A stretch of DNA of 64,000 nt. It comes from Actinomycetes bacterium (GTDB lineage: Bacteria > Actinomycetota > Actinomycetes > Propionibacteriales > Propionibacteriaceae). Of this stretch, positions 16,214 to 24,096 are shown in pieces; the stretch's first letter is position 1, and each line of letters opens with the position of its first letter. Under the pieces are notes generated by a model. That model made no database searches. It was given only the letters and a program-made list of their open reading frames with translations, and was not told the origin of the DNA. Location of the stretch: contig JAEXAS010000015.1 in NCBI GenBank assembly GCA_023458095.1, forward strand, positions 1 to 64,000, given 5' to 3'. The translations under genes and the position numbers were made by a program.

Positions 16214-17170
16214 TCAGGTGTACAGCGACCCGGTGTTCACCACGGGGGTGGGCGCCGATGACGAACACAGCACCACCATCAGATTCGACACCATGGCAGC
16301 CTTGCGCTCGTCGTCCATGTCCACCACCTCATCAGCCTCCAGCCGTCGCAAGGCGCCCTGCACCATGCCCACAGCACCGTCGACGATCTGCTCGCGGGCG
16401 GCGATCACCGCTGCGGCCTGCTGACGCTGCAGCATGGCGTGGGCGATCTCCGGGGCGTAGGCCAGGCTGGAGATTCGCGCTTCCACGACTTCCAGCCCCG
16501 CGATGGCGATTCGAGCGGCAACCTCTTCGGCGAGTTCGGCGGCCACGATCTCGGTTGAGCCACGCAGCGACTCCTTCGCCGGGCCAGCGTTGTCATAGGG
16601 ATGGATCGAGGTCACATGCCGCAGCGCCGATTCGGACTGCACTCGGACGAAGTCCTCGAACTCCTCCACGGCGAAGACCGCCTTGGCGGTGTCGGCTACC
16701 TGCCACACGATGATGGCCGCGATGTTCACCGGATTGCCGTCCGAATCGTTGACCTTCAACTCGTTGGTCTCGAAGTTGCGCACCTTCACCGATACCCGGC
16801 GACGCACCACCAACGGCAGGGTCAGTTGCAGGCCAGGCTTGCGCAAGGTGCCGATATAGCCGCCGAAGAACTGCTGCACCTTGGTATCTCCGGGGCCCAC
16901 GACCGTCAACGAGGTCGTCAGCACCGAGAACAGCAGCGTGGCCACGATGCCGACAGTCACGAAGAACCCCACAAAGGCACTGCCATCGGCAAGGACGAAG
17001 GCCACGATGGCCAACACCAGCAGGCCCACCATCACAATCAGACCCGCGGCACCATTCATCGACCACGCCGGACGTTCGGCGATCTCGACGCGCACCCCGT
17101 CATGGCCCACCGGCGTCGCTGCCGGCTCGGTGCCCTGGGGATCGCCCAGCGGCAGATCAGTATCAGACAT
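16214..17170 (-). CDS. SPFH/band 7 domain membrane protein
   Basis: 318 residues from the ATG at 17170 (GGAG with 8-nt spacing); an ATG 6 nt upstream is too close to the ribosome site. A polar N-terminus of about 35 residues is followed by two membrane segments (GLIVMVGLLVLAIVAFVL, FVGFFVTVGIVATLLFSVL), then the band 7 core (TVVGPGDTKVQQFFGGYIGT, LPLVVRRRVSVKVRNFETNE, HVTSIHPYDN) and a coiled segment with AIAGLEVVEARISSLAYAPE. It is distinct from the SPFH protein at the window start: different topology, no NfeD, and an RHH partner instead. The terminal GSLYT is typical of its actinobacterial group. Function unknown; membrane scaffold by family. Confidence 0.85.
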   Translation of the reverse strand: MSDTDLPLGDPQGTEPAATPVGHDGVRVEIAERPAWSMNGAAGLIVMVGLLVLAIVAFVLADGSAFVGFFVTVGIVATLLFSVLTTSLTVVGPGDTKVQQFFGGYIGTLRKPGLQLTLPLVVRRRVSVKVRNFETNELKVNDSDGNPVNIAAIIVWQVADTAKAVFAVEEFEDFVRVQSESALRHVTSIHPYDNAGPAKESLRGSTEIVAAELAEEVAARIAIAGLEVVEARISSLAYAPEIAHAMLQRQQAAAVIAAREQIVDGAVGMVQGALRRLEADEVVDMDDERKAAMVSNLMVVLCSSSAPTPVVNTGSLYT

Positions 17171-17261
17171 TGCCATCACTCCACTCAGAAGAACTTGATA
17201 GCTAAGTGATATCACTTTTCACTCACCCAGGCAACTCCCCCGACCCCAATCCCGCAGCACA

Positions 17262-17310
17262 CAAGAGCCGTCGAAATCTCGACGATCAGGTCGAGTTCCG
17301 ACGGCTCTTG
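17262..17310. terminator. long hairpin after suf operon
   Basis: Perfect 12-bp outer stem CAAGAGCCGTCG (17262-17273) with CGACGGCTCTTG (17299-17310), plus an inner CTCGAC/GTCGAG stem. It lies 8 nt past the sufT stop on the minus strand. There is no T-run. Confidence 0.65.
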
Positions 17311-17317
17311 AGTGAGG

Positions 17318-17710
17318 TCAGAGGTTGTAGCCGATGGCGCGAAGCTGTTCGCGGCCGTCCTCGGTGATCATCTCCAGGCTCCACGGGGGCAGCCAGACCC
17401 AGTTGATCACCGCCGAGTTCACCAAGCCCTCCAGGGCCAACTGGGTGTGGTACTCGATCTGATCGGTGAGCGGGCAGGTCGGGGAGGTGAGCGTCATGTC
17501 GATCACCACATCGTTGGCCACATCGACGGTGACTCCATAGACCAGGCCCAGATCGACGACGTTGACCCCGAGTTCGGGATCGACCACGTCGCGCATGGCC
17601 TCCAAGATGTCATCCTCACTCGGACGAGAGCTGGGTACCTGACCGGCGGGGGTTTCACTGTCGGGAAGGGTGTCATCCACCAAGTCCGAGGGACGGATCG
17701 GTTCGCTCAT
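17318..17710 (-). CDS. sufT: MIP18/DUF59 family Fe-S assembly factor (SufT)
   Basis: 130 residues from the ATG at 17710. A flexible acidic N-terminus (about 1-33) is followed by the DUF59 core: ILEAMRDVVDPELGVNVVDL, GLVYGV and the conserved cysteine loop MTLTSPTCPLTDQIE. SufT-type proteins help maturation of Fe-S proteins. It is the last gene of the suf operon, 1 nt after sufU. The N-terminal extension is longer than in stand-alone MIP18 proteins. Confidence 0.9.
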   Translation of the reverse strand: MSEPIRPSDLVDDTLPDSETPAGQVPSSRPSEDDILEAMRDVVDPELGVNVVDLGLVYGVTVDVANDVVIDMTLTSPTCPLTDQIEYHTQLALEGLVNSAVINWVWLPPWSLEMITEDGREQLRAIGYNL

Positions 17711-17711
17711 T

Positions 17712-18164
17712 TCACTCCTTGCTGCTTTCTGCACTCAGTGCCTGGGCGACAGCGTCCTTCAACGCCGACCAGCCCAGCAGAGCGCACTTGACTCGAGCCG
17801 GGAACTGGGCCACCCCGATGAAGGCGACGGCATCCTCCAGGCGCTCCTCATCGGCGTCATAGTTGCCCTGGGAATGCATCATCTCGGTGAACTCGGTAGT
17901 CAACTCCAGCGCCTCGGCCACCGTGTGTCCGATGACCAGATCACTCATCACCGAGGTGGACGCCTGGGAGATCGAGCACCCGATCCCCTCATAGGAGACA
18001 TCCACGATCTCCTCACCGTCCAGATGAACCCGCAGCAGCAGCTCATCACCACAACTGGGATTCACGTGACTCACCTCAGCCTCGAAGGGCTCGCGCAACC
18101 CCGAGTGATGCTTTGCCTTGTAGTGATCCAGGATGATCTCCTGATACAACGCTTCTACGCTCAT
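17712..18164 (-). CDS. sufU: SufU, zinc-dependent sulfur transfer protein
   Basis: 150 residues. The three cysteines and the aspartate expected for zinc binding are present: C38 and D40 (NPSCGD), C63 (GIGCSIS), C127 (VKCALL). SufU activates SufS and accepts its persulfide; it replaces the IscU scaffold in this type of operon. The start overlaps the sufS stop by 4 nt (ATGA), so synthesis is coupled. Confidence 0.94.
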   Translation of the reverse strand: MSVEALYQEIILDHYKAKHHSGLREPFEAEVSHVNPSCGDELLLRVHLDGEEIVDVSYEGIGCSISQASTSVMSDLVIGHTVAEALELTTEFTEMMHSQGNYDADEERLEDAVAFIGVAQFPARVKCALLGWSALKDAVAQALSAESSKE

Positions 18165-19426
18165 ACTCGCCCCCCGAAGAACTCGGCCACCCAGCCTAGG
18201 CCGTGGGCCAACTCATCGATCTCGGCGGTGGTGGTGTACAGATACACCGACGCCCGCGTAGACGCCGCCAACCCCAAACGCTCATGCAAGGGACGCGCGC
18301 AGTGGTGACCGCCGCGTACCGCGATACCTCGCGAATCCAACAACTGCATCACGTCATGGGGGTGCACCTCGGTGCCATCGGCCGTGGTCACGGTGAAGGC
18401 GAAGGCCCCTCGTCGCAACTCTGGTCGCTTCGGCCCCAGGATCGTCAATCCAGGCACTCGGGACAGCCGGGTGAAGGTGTAGGCGCTCAGCCGCTCCTCA
18501 TGGGTGGCGATCTGCGCCAGACCGATGCCCTTGAGATAGTCGATGGCCGCACCGAGGCCGACAGCCTGGGCAATCGGCGGGGTGCCCGCCTCGAAACGGT
18601 AGGGCGGCGCAGCAAAGGTGGAGCCGGTCATCTTGACGACCTTGATCATCTCCCCACCGCCCAGAAAGGGAGGCAGGCTCGCCAGCAGGTCGTAGCGTCC
18701 CCACAGCACCCCGATGCCCGTGGGGCCCAGCATCTTGTGCCCGGTGAAGGCCAGCAGGTCAGCACCCAGGTCGGTGACATTGACCGTGGCATGCGGGGCA
18801 GCCTGCGCAGCGTCCACCACCATCACCGCCCCTACGGCGTGGGCCTTGGCGGCGATCTCGGCGATGGGATTGATCGTGCCCAAGACATTGGACACCGCCG
18901 TGATCGAAACCACCCTGGTGCGCTCATTGATCAGGTTCTGCGCCTCGGCGGCTTCCAGATCGAGCAGTCCGTCTTCGGTGATGTCGAACCAGCGCAGCAC
19001 GGCTCCGGTCCGTTCGGCCACCAACTGCCAGGGAACGATATTGGAGTGGTGCTCCATCACCGAGATGACGATCTCATCGCCGGCGACCAGACCCTCACCC
19101 AACGTCCGGGCGGCCAGGTTCAGCGCCTCGGAGGCATTCTTGGTGAAGACCACCTCTTCAGGCCCAGCGGCACCGATGAAGTCGGCCACCTTCTGTCGGG
19201 CCCCCTCGAAGGCGGCGGTGGCCTCCATGCCCAGGGTGTGCATGGCACGGGCCACATTCGCATTGTGCTGGCCGTAGAAGTCGGAGATCGCCTCGATCAC
19301 CGCCGCCGGCTTCTGCGAGGTGTTAGCTGAATCCAGGTACACCACCGGTTTGTCCCCCACCTGACGATCCAGGATGGGGAAGTCGCCGCGGATCGCGGCC
19401 ACGTCGTAGCCGGTGGTATCAGGCAT
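18161..19426 (-). CDS. sufS: cysteine desulfurase SufS
   Basis: 421 residues, group II (SufS) desulfurase. PLP lysine K231 in FTGHKMLGPTG; catalytic C376 in RGGHHCARPLHERLG on a short loop, as expected for the SufS type; cofactor histidine region MEHHSNIVPW. It removes sulfur from cysteine and passes it to SufU. It overlaps sufC by 8 nt and sufU by 4 nt. Confidence 0.96.
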   Translation of the reverse strand: MPDTTGYDVAAIRGDFPILDRQVGDKPVVYLDSANTSQKPAAVIEAISDFYGQHNANVARAMHTLGMEATAAFEGARQKVADFIGAAGPEEVVFTKNASEALNLAARTLGEGLVAGDEIVISVMEHHSNIVPWQLVAERTGAVLRWFDITEDGLLDLEAAEAQNLINERTRVVSITAVSNVLGTINPIAEIAAKAHAVGAVMVVDAAQAAPHATVNVTDLGADLLAFTGHKMLGPTGIGVLWGRYDLLASLPPFLGGGEMIKVVKMTGSTFAAPPYRFEAGTPPIAQAVGLGAAIDYLKGIGLAQIATHEERLSAYTFTRLSRVPGLTILGPKRPELRRGAFAFTVTTADGTEVHPHDVMQLLDSRGIAVRGGHHCARPLHERLGLAASTRASVYLYTTTAEIDELAHGLGWVAEFFGGRV

Positions 19427-20186
19427 TGGCCTTGGCAGCCTTCACGAACTTGTCGTAGCCCTCGACCTCGAGCTGGTCGGCCAACTCGGCCCCACCCTCT
19501 TCGACGATGTGCCCATCGACGAAGACGTGGACGAAGTCAGGCTTGATGTAGTTCAAGATCCGCGTGTAGTGGGTGATCAGCAGCACACCACGATCGCCCG
19601 GGGCGGTGTAGCGATTGACGCCCTCGGAGACGATGCGCAAGGCATCAATGTCCAAGCCGGAGTCGGTCTCGTCCAGGACGGCGAACTTCGGGTTGAGCAG
19701 TTCCAGTTGAGCCACTTCGGCCCGCTTCTTCTCACCACCGGAGAAGCCCTCATTGAGCGACCGGCTGGCAAAGCTGGACTCCAGACCGACCTTGTCGAAA
19801 GCCTCATTGACCTCTTTGACCCAGGTGCGCACCTTCGGAGCCTCACCGCTGACGGCAGTCTTGGCGGTACGCAGGAAGTTCGCCATGGACACCCCCGGCA
19901 CCTCCACCGGGTACTGCATCGCCAGATACAGACCCGCCCGAGCCCGCTCATCGACCGTCATCGTGGTCAACTCGACGCCGTCCAAGGTGACCGAGCCGGA
20001 GGTGATGCGGTACTTGGGATGACCGGCGATGGAGTAGGCCAAGGTCGACTTGCCCGAGCCGTTCGGGCCCATGATGGCGTGCACCTGCCCGGTACCGACG
20101 GTCAGGTCGACGCCCTTGAGGATCTCCTTGGGCCCGTCCTCGGTCTCGACCTCCACGTGCAGGCCGCTGATGCGAAGTTCACTCAT
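19419..20186 (-). CDS. sufC: SufC, ATPase of the SufBCD Fe-S scaffold
   Basis: 255 residues. Walker A GPNGSGKST (about 40-48), signature GFSGGEKKRAEVAQ, Walker B FAVLDETDSGLDIDAL, switch histidine LLITHYTRIL. It is a soluble ABC ATPase that binds SufB and SufD and drives the change needed for cluster assembly. It lies 3 nt after the Rieske gene. Confidence 0.96.
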   Translation of the reverse strand: MSELRISGLHVEVETEDGPKEILKGVDLTVGTGQVHAIMGPNGSGKSTLAYSIAGHPKYRITSGSVTLDGVELTTMTVDERARAGLYLAMQYPVEVPGVSMANFLRTAKTAVSGEAPKVRTWVKEVNEAFDKVGLESSFASRSLNEGFSGGEKKRAEVAQLELLNPKFAVLDETDSGLDIDALRIVSEGVNRYTAPGDRGVLLITHYTRILNYIKPDFVHVFVDGHIVEEGGAELADQLEVEGYDKFVKAAKANA

Positions 20187-20189
20187 GTC

Positions 20190-20525
20190 TTACTGCTCCT
20201 GGATGTCGATGGGATTGTCGGTATCGATGAAGATGTCGGTGTCGTCAACGCGGATCGGAAAGACCGAAACCGGGGCGACTGCCGGGGGTTCGAGGGGACG
20301 GCCGGTTCGTAGGTCGAAACGTGATCCATGGGCGAGGCATTCCAGGGTGCAGCCATCGACCTCACCCTCACTGAGCGGGACGTCGGCATGGGAGCACCGG
20401 TCGGTGATCGCAAACAGCCCCTCGGCGGTGTTGACCACCGCAATGTCGGCGTCGCCGCCCAAGTCGACGGCGAGCACCGAGCCCACCGGGACCTCCGCGA
20501 CGCCGCAGGCTCGCTGAAAGCTCAT
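20190..20525 (-). CDS. Rieske-type [2Fe-2S] ferredoxin in suf operon
   Basis: 111 residues, one Rieske fold. Cluster ligands C44-S-H46 (DRCSHADVPL) and C63-L-A-H66 (LECLAHGSRFD). It resembles the NirD/bifunctional-ferredoxin class of soluble Rieske proteins with no membrane anchor. It sits between sufD and sufC with a 4-nt overlap and a 3-nt gap, so it is an integral part of the operon. It probably supplies electrons or buffers clusters in assembly; this is inferred from position. Confidence 0.92.
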   Translation of the reverse strand: MSFQRACGVAEVPVGSVLAVDLGGDADIAVVNTAEGLFAITDRCSHADVPLSEGEVDGCTLECLAHGSRFDLRTGRPLEPPAVAPVSVFPIRVDDTDIFIDTDNPIDIQEQ

Positions 20526-21688
20526 GCCGGCACCTCACCGGTGACGCCCACCATGACGGCGAGTTCCTGCTCCACCGCGGCCATGAGTCGATCCTCGACT
20601 TCCGGCACGCCGATGCGGCGGATGATCTCGGCAAAGAAGCCGTGCACCACCAGTCGACGCGCCTCATCCTCGGGGATGCCGCGCGAACGCAGGTAGAACA
20701 GTTGCTCGTCGTCGAATCGACCGGTGGTTGAGGAGTGGCCGGCGCCTTCGATCTCGCCGGTCTCGATCTCCAGATTCGGAACCGAGTCGGCTCGACAGCC
20801 GTCGGTGAGCACCAGATTCTTGTTGGTCTCGTAGGTGTTGATGCCTTCGGCGACCTTGCGGATCAGCACATCGCCGACCCATACCGAATGAGCACCCTCA
20901 CCCTGCAAGGCGCCACGGTAATCGACATGGCTGTTGGTGGCCGGGGCGTTGTGATCGACGAACAGCCGATGCTCCACGTGCTGGCCGGCATCCACGAAGT
21001 ACACCCCGAACTGCTCCAAGGAACCACCCGGACCGGCATAGCGCGCCGTCTCAGCCATCCGGGTCACATCGCCACCCAGACTTGCCGCGACCACGCGCAC
21101 CTGGGCGTCGCGGCCGACCGTGACGGCGTGATGTCCGCCATGGATCGCACCGGCGTCCCAGTCTGTGATGGTGACGAAGCTGACCGTCGCACCATCCCCG
21201 ACGATCAGGTCGGTCTTCTCGTTCAGCGTGGCGGTGCCGACGTAACGAACCACGATGGTGGCCTTGGCGTGCGCCCCGACGGTGACCACGAACTGTTGAG
21301 CCACGGCCTGCCCGGTACCGGTCGCGGTCAGGATGATCGGCTCGGACAGCTCGGTATTGGCCGGCACATTCAGTTGATAGGCCCGATTGCAGTTCTGGAC
21401 GGCCAGCGCCGAGATGCGGTCAATCGGCGCCTCCGGGGCCAACTCGCGGGCGCGCTGGGCGTCGATCGGCTCCAGGCTCACCCCGGAAGGGAGCTCGGTG
21501 GCCCAGTCCAGGCTTTGCCCGGTAGCACCGGAATCCTCCAGCAGGGCCTTCACCTGGCGCAGCGGAGTGAACCGCCACACCTCCTCCCGTCCGGTGGGCA
21601 TGGGGTGATCGGCGAGTTCCCAGGACGGTGTCGGGTGCAGGTGGGAGGCCACAGCCTCCACAGCTTCGGCCACATTAGGCACAGTCAC
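20522..21688 (-). CDS. sufD: SufD, scaffold subunit
   Basis: 388 residues, beta-helix protein paralogous to SufB. The C-terminal block EGAGHSSTTGRFDDEQLFYL carries the histidine expected at the SufB-SufD interface (His360 in E. coli). The neighbouring cysteine of the E. coli protein (Cys358) is not conserved. RGIPEDEARRLVVHGFFAEII is typical of the family. It forms SufBC2D with SufB and SufC. It lies 34 nt after sufB. Confidence 0.95.
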   Translation of the reverse strand: MTVPNVAEAVEAVASHLHPTPSWELADHPMPTGREEVWRFTPLRQVKALLEDSGATGQSLDWATELPSGVSLEPIDAQRARELAPEAPIDRISALAVQNCNRAYQLNVPANTELSEPIILTATGTGQAVAQQFVVTVGAHAKATIVVRYVGTATLNEKTDLIVGDGATVSFVTITDWDAGAIHGGHHAVTVGRDAQVRVVAASLGGDVTRMAETARYAGPGGSLEQFGVYFVDAGQHVEHRLFVDHNAPATNSHVDYRGALQGEGAHSVWVGDVLIRKVAEGINTYETNKNLVLTDGCRADSVPNLEIETGEIEGAGHSSTTGRFDDEQLFYLRSRGIPEDEARRLVVHGFFAEIIRRIGVPEVEDRLMAAVEQELAVMVGVTGEVPA

Positions 21689-21722
21689 GTCGGTATATCC
21701 CTCTCTGGGTGCGGCCGCGGGC

Positions 21723-23165
21723 TCAGCCCACGGCCCCTTCCATCTGCAGTTCGATCAGGCGGTTGAGCTCCAAGGCATATTCCATGGGAAGCTCACGGGC
21801 GATCGGCTCGACGAAGCCGCGCACGATCATGGCCATGGCCTCGTCCTCGCCCATCCCTCGGCTCATCAGGTAGAAAAGCTGATCTTCACTCACCTTGGAG
21901 ACGGTGGCCTCGTGAGCCATCGAGACGTCGTCCTCACGGACATCGACATAGGGATAGGTGTCGGAGCGGGAGATCTGATCGACCAGCAGGGCGTCGCATT
22001 TGACCGAACTGGCCGAATGGTTGGCCCCCTTCTGCACCTGCACCAGCCCTCGGTAGGAGGAGCGCCCACCGGAGCGGGCCACCGACTTGGAGATGATCGA
22101 ACTGGAGGTGTGCGGAGCGGCGTGCACCATCTTGGCCCCGGCGTCTTGATGCTGGCCCTCGCCGGCAAAGGCGATGCTCAAGGTCTCACCGTGGGCGTGC
22201 TCGCCCATGAGGTAGCAGGCCGGATACTTCATGGTGACCTTGGAGCCGATGTTGCCGTCCACCCATTCCATGGTGCCGCCGGCCTCCACCGTGGTGCGCT
22301 TGGTCACCAGGTTGTAGACATTGGTCGACCAGTTCTGGATGGTGGTGTACCGCACCCGTGCGTTCTTCTTGACGATGATCTCCACCACGGCCGAGTGCAA
22401 GGAGTCCGACGAGTAGATCGGCGCGGTACAACCTTCGACGTAATGCACATAGGAACCCTCGTCGGCGATGATCAGCGTCCGCTCGAACTGACCCATGTTC
22501 TCGGTGTTGATCCGGAAGTAGGCCTGCAGCGGGATCGACACGTGCACCCCCGGCGGCACGTAGATGAAGGAACCACCCGACCACACGGCGGTGTTCAGCG
22601 CGGAGAACTTGTTGTCGCCGACCGGAACCACCGAGGTGAAGTACTCCTGGAAGATCTCCGGGTACTCCTTCAGACCGGTATCGGTATCGAGGAAGATGAC
22701 GCCTTGGCGCTCCAACTCCTCGTTGATCTTGTGGTAGACCACCTCGGATTCATACTGAGCGGCCACACCGGCCACCAACCTGGCCTTCTCCGCCTCAGGG
22801 ATACCGAGCCGGTCATAGGTCTTCTTGATGTCCTCGGGCAGGTCCTCCCAGGTCTGGGCCTGCTTCTCGGTGGAGCGCACGAAGTACTTGATGTTGTCGA
22901 AGTCGATCCCGCTGAGGTCACTACCCCAGGTCGGCATCGGCTTGCGCTCGAACATCTTCAGAGCCTTCAGCCGCAGTTCCAACATCCATTCCGGTTCGTT
23001 CTTCAACCCGGAGATGTGGCGCACCACGTCTTCATTGAGCCCACGCTGGGCAGCAGCGCCGGCTTTGTCTGGATCGTGCCAGCCGTATTGGTAGGCGCCG
23101 AGCGCCTCCAGATGCTCTTCTTGGGTGGAGCCCAGGCCGGGGGCGGATCCGGTGGTGGCAGTCAT
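21723..23165 (-). CDS. sufB: SufB, Fe-S cluster scaffold
   Basis: 480 residues, full length with no intein (mycobacterial SufB often carries one). Conserved cysteines occur in HYVEGCTAPIY and SSVKCDALLVDQ, and the HEA motif in SMAHEATVSKVSEDQ. GVHVSIPLQAYFRINTENMG is a strong family signature. It builds the nascent cluster with SufC and SufD. It starts inside the sufR stop (ATGA), so the regulator and scaffold are coupled. Confidence 0.97.
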   Translation of the reverse strand: MTATTGSAPGLGSTQEEHLEALGAYQYGWHDPDKAGAAAQRGLNEDVVRHISGLKNEPEWMLELRLKALKMFERKPMPTWGSDLSGIDFDNIKYFVRSTEKQAQTWEDLPEDIKKTYDRLGIPEAEKARLVAGVAAQYESEVVYHKINEELERQGVIFLDTDTGLKEYPEIFQEYFTSVVPVGDNKFSALNTAVWSGGSFIYVPPGVHVSIPLQAYFRINTENMGQFERTLIIADEGSYVHYVEGCTAPIYSSDSLHSAVVEIIVKKNARVRYTTIQNWSTNVYNLVTKRTTVEAGGTMEWVDGNIGSKVTMKYPACYLMGEHAHGETLSIAFAGEGQHQDAGAKMVHAAPHTSSSIISKSVARSGGRSSYRGLVQVQKGANHSASSVKCDALLVDQISRSDTYPYVDVREDDVSMAHEATVSKVSEDQLFYLMSRGMGEDEAMAMIVRGFVEPIARELPMEYALELNRLIELQMEGAVG

Positions 23166-23866
23166 GCGGTTTTCCTTTCTGCCTCAGCGCCGGCCGGGCG
23201 AACCGGACGCGGCACGTGGGTCGTACACACTCCATCTCCGTGCGCGATGGTCGCCAGTCGTTGCACGTGAGATCCCAGCAGTGCACCAAAGACCCGGGTC
23301 TCGGCTTCACACAACTCGGGAAACTCCGTGGCGACATGGGCCACCGGACAGTGGAACTGGCACAGCTGAAGGCCGGAGGCGATCGGCTGCATTGAGGCCA
23401 CAAATCCTTGAGCGGTCAATGCCTCCACCAACGCCTCAGCGGGGGTGTCGTATTCCGTTCGCAGCTCTTCGAAGCGCTCCAGGATCGGGTCTGCGACGGA
23501 CTGGGCGAACTGCTCCACGGCCGGTTCACCGCCCAACTCGCGCAGGTGACGCAGCGCCGAGATCGCGAGTTGGTCGTAGGCCTGAAAGAAGGTGGCCCGG
23601 CCCGAGTCGGTCAGCTCGAAGACCTTCGCCGGACGGCCCCGTCCGCGGCGACCGTAAACCCGCTGCTGACGGCTGGTCACCTGGTCGGAGTCCATCAGCA
23701 CGGTCAGATGACGCCGCACGGCAGCCGGAGTCAGCCCGAGCCGAGCGGCGAGATCGGTCGCCGTGGACGGACCGTGTTGAAGGATCGATCGCGACACTCG
23801 AGAGCGGGTGGACGCATCTGCGGCAGCCTGGGCCTCCGGCTCAACATCCTCCGCCTCATTTTTCAC
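23162..23866 (-). CDS. sufR: SufR-type Fe-S sensing repressor of the suf operon
   Basis: 234 residues from the GTG at 23866, chosen because AGGTGAG lies 9 nt before it; a GTG at 23914 would add 16 residues. Winged helix-turn-helix at about 23-90 (TATDLAARLGLTPAAVRRHL, GRRGRGRPAKVFELT). The C-terminal half has four cysteines in CQFHC, PELC and GDGVC, the pattern for binding a labile Fe-S cluster. By family, the holo form represses the operon and cluster loss derepresses it. It is the first gene of the suf operon. Confidence 0.92.
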   Translation of the reverse strand: MKNEAEDVEPEAQAAADASTRSRVSRSILQHGPSTATDLAARLGLTPAAVRRHLTVLMDSDQVTSRQQRVYGRRGRGRPAKVFELTDSGRATFFQAYDQLAISALRHLRELGGEPAVEQFAQSVADPILERFEELRTEYDTPAEALVEALTAQGFVASMQPIASGLQLCQFHCPVAHVATEFPELCEAETRVFGALLGSHVQRLATIAHGDGVCTTHVPRPVRPAGAEAERKTA

Positions 23867-23933
23867 AACACCATTCTCACCTAAATCCCCGGCACGAACC
23901 AAGCCCAATCCCACGGGCTAAGCAGTAGTGTCC

Positions 23934-23952
23934 CCAGGAGGTTAAATCCTGG
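23934..23952. promoter_or_regulatory. inverted repeat in sufR leader, possible operator
   Basis: CCAGGA, 7 nt, TCCTGG between the candidate suf promoter and sufR. Autoregulation by SufR is expected, but I cannot match this to a known SufR box. Confidence 0.35.
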
Positions 23953-24023
23953 TAACGCAGGGTCCACGACCGCACAGTGCGCCCAGCACCACCGGGAGAG
24001 GCGTAGTGTTAGCCATGCAGGGT

Positions 24024-24051
24024 TTGTTACATCATTGCAATGTCTTGTCAA
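24024..24051 (-). promoter_or_regulatory. candidate promoter of the suf operon
   Basis: Minus strand TTGACA (24046-24051), 16 nt, TAACAA (24024-24029). The -35 is consensus. The spacer contains the palindrome ATTGCAAT. The leader to sufR would be about 150 nt. Confidence 0.5.
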
Positions 24052-24096
24052 AGTGGACAGGGCGCAACCCCTGCACTGCACGCAAGGGAAACTGAC

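Noticed and set aside
21723..23165. intein in SufB
   Set aside because: The protein is 480 residues with uninterrupted family sequence.
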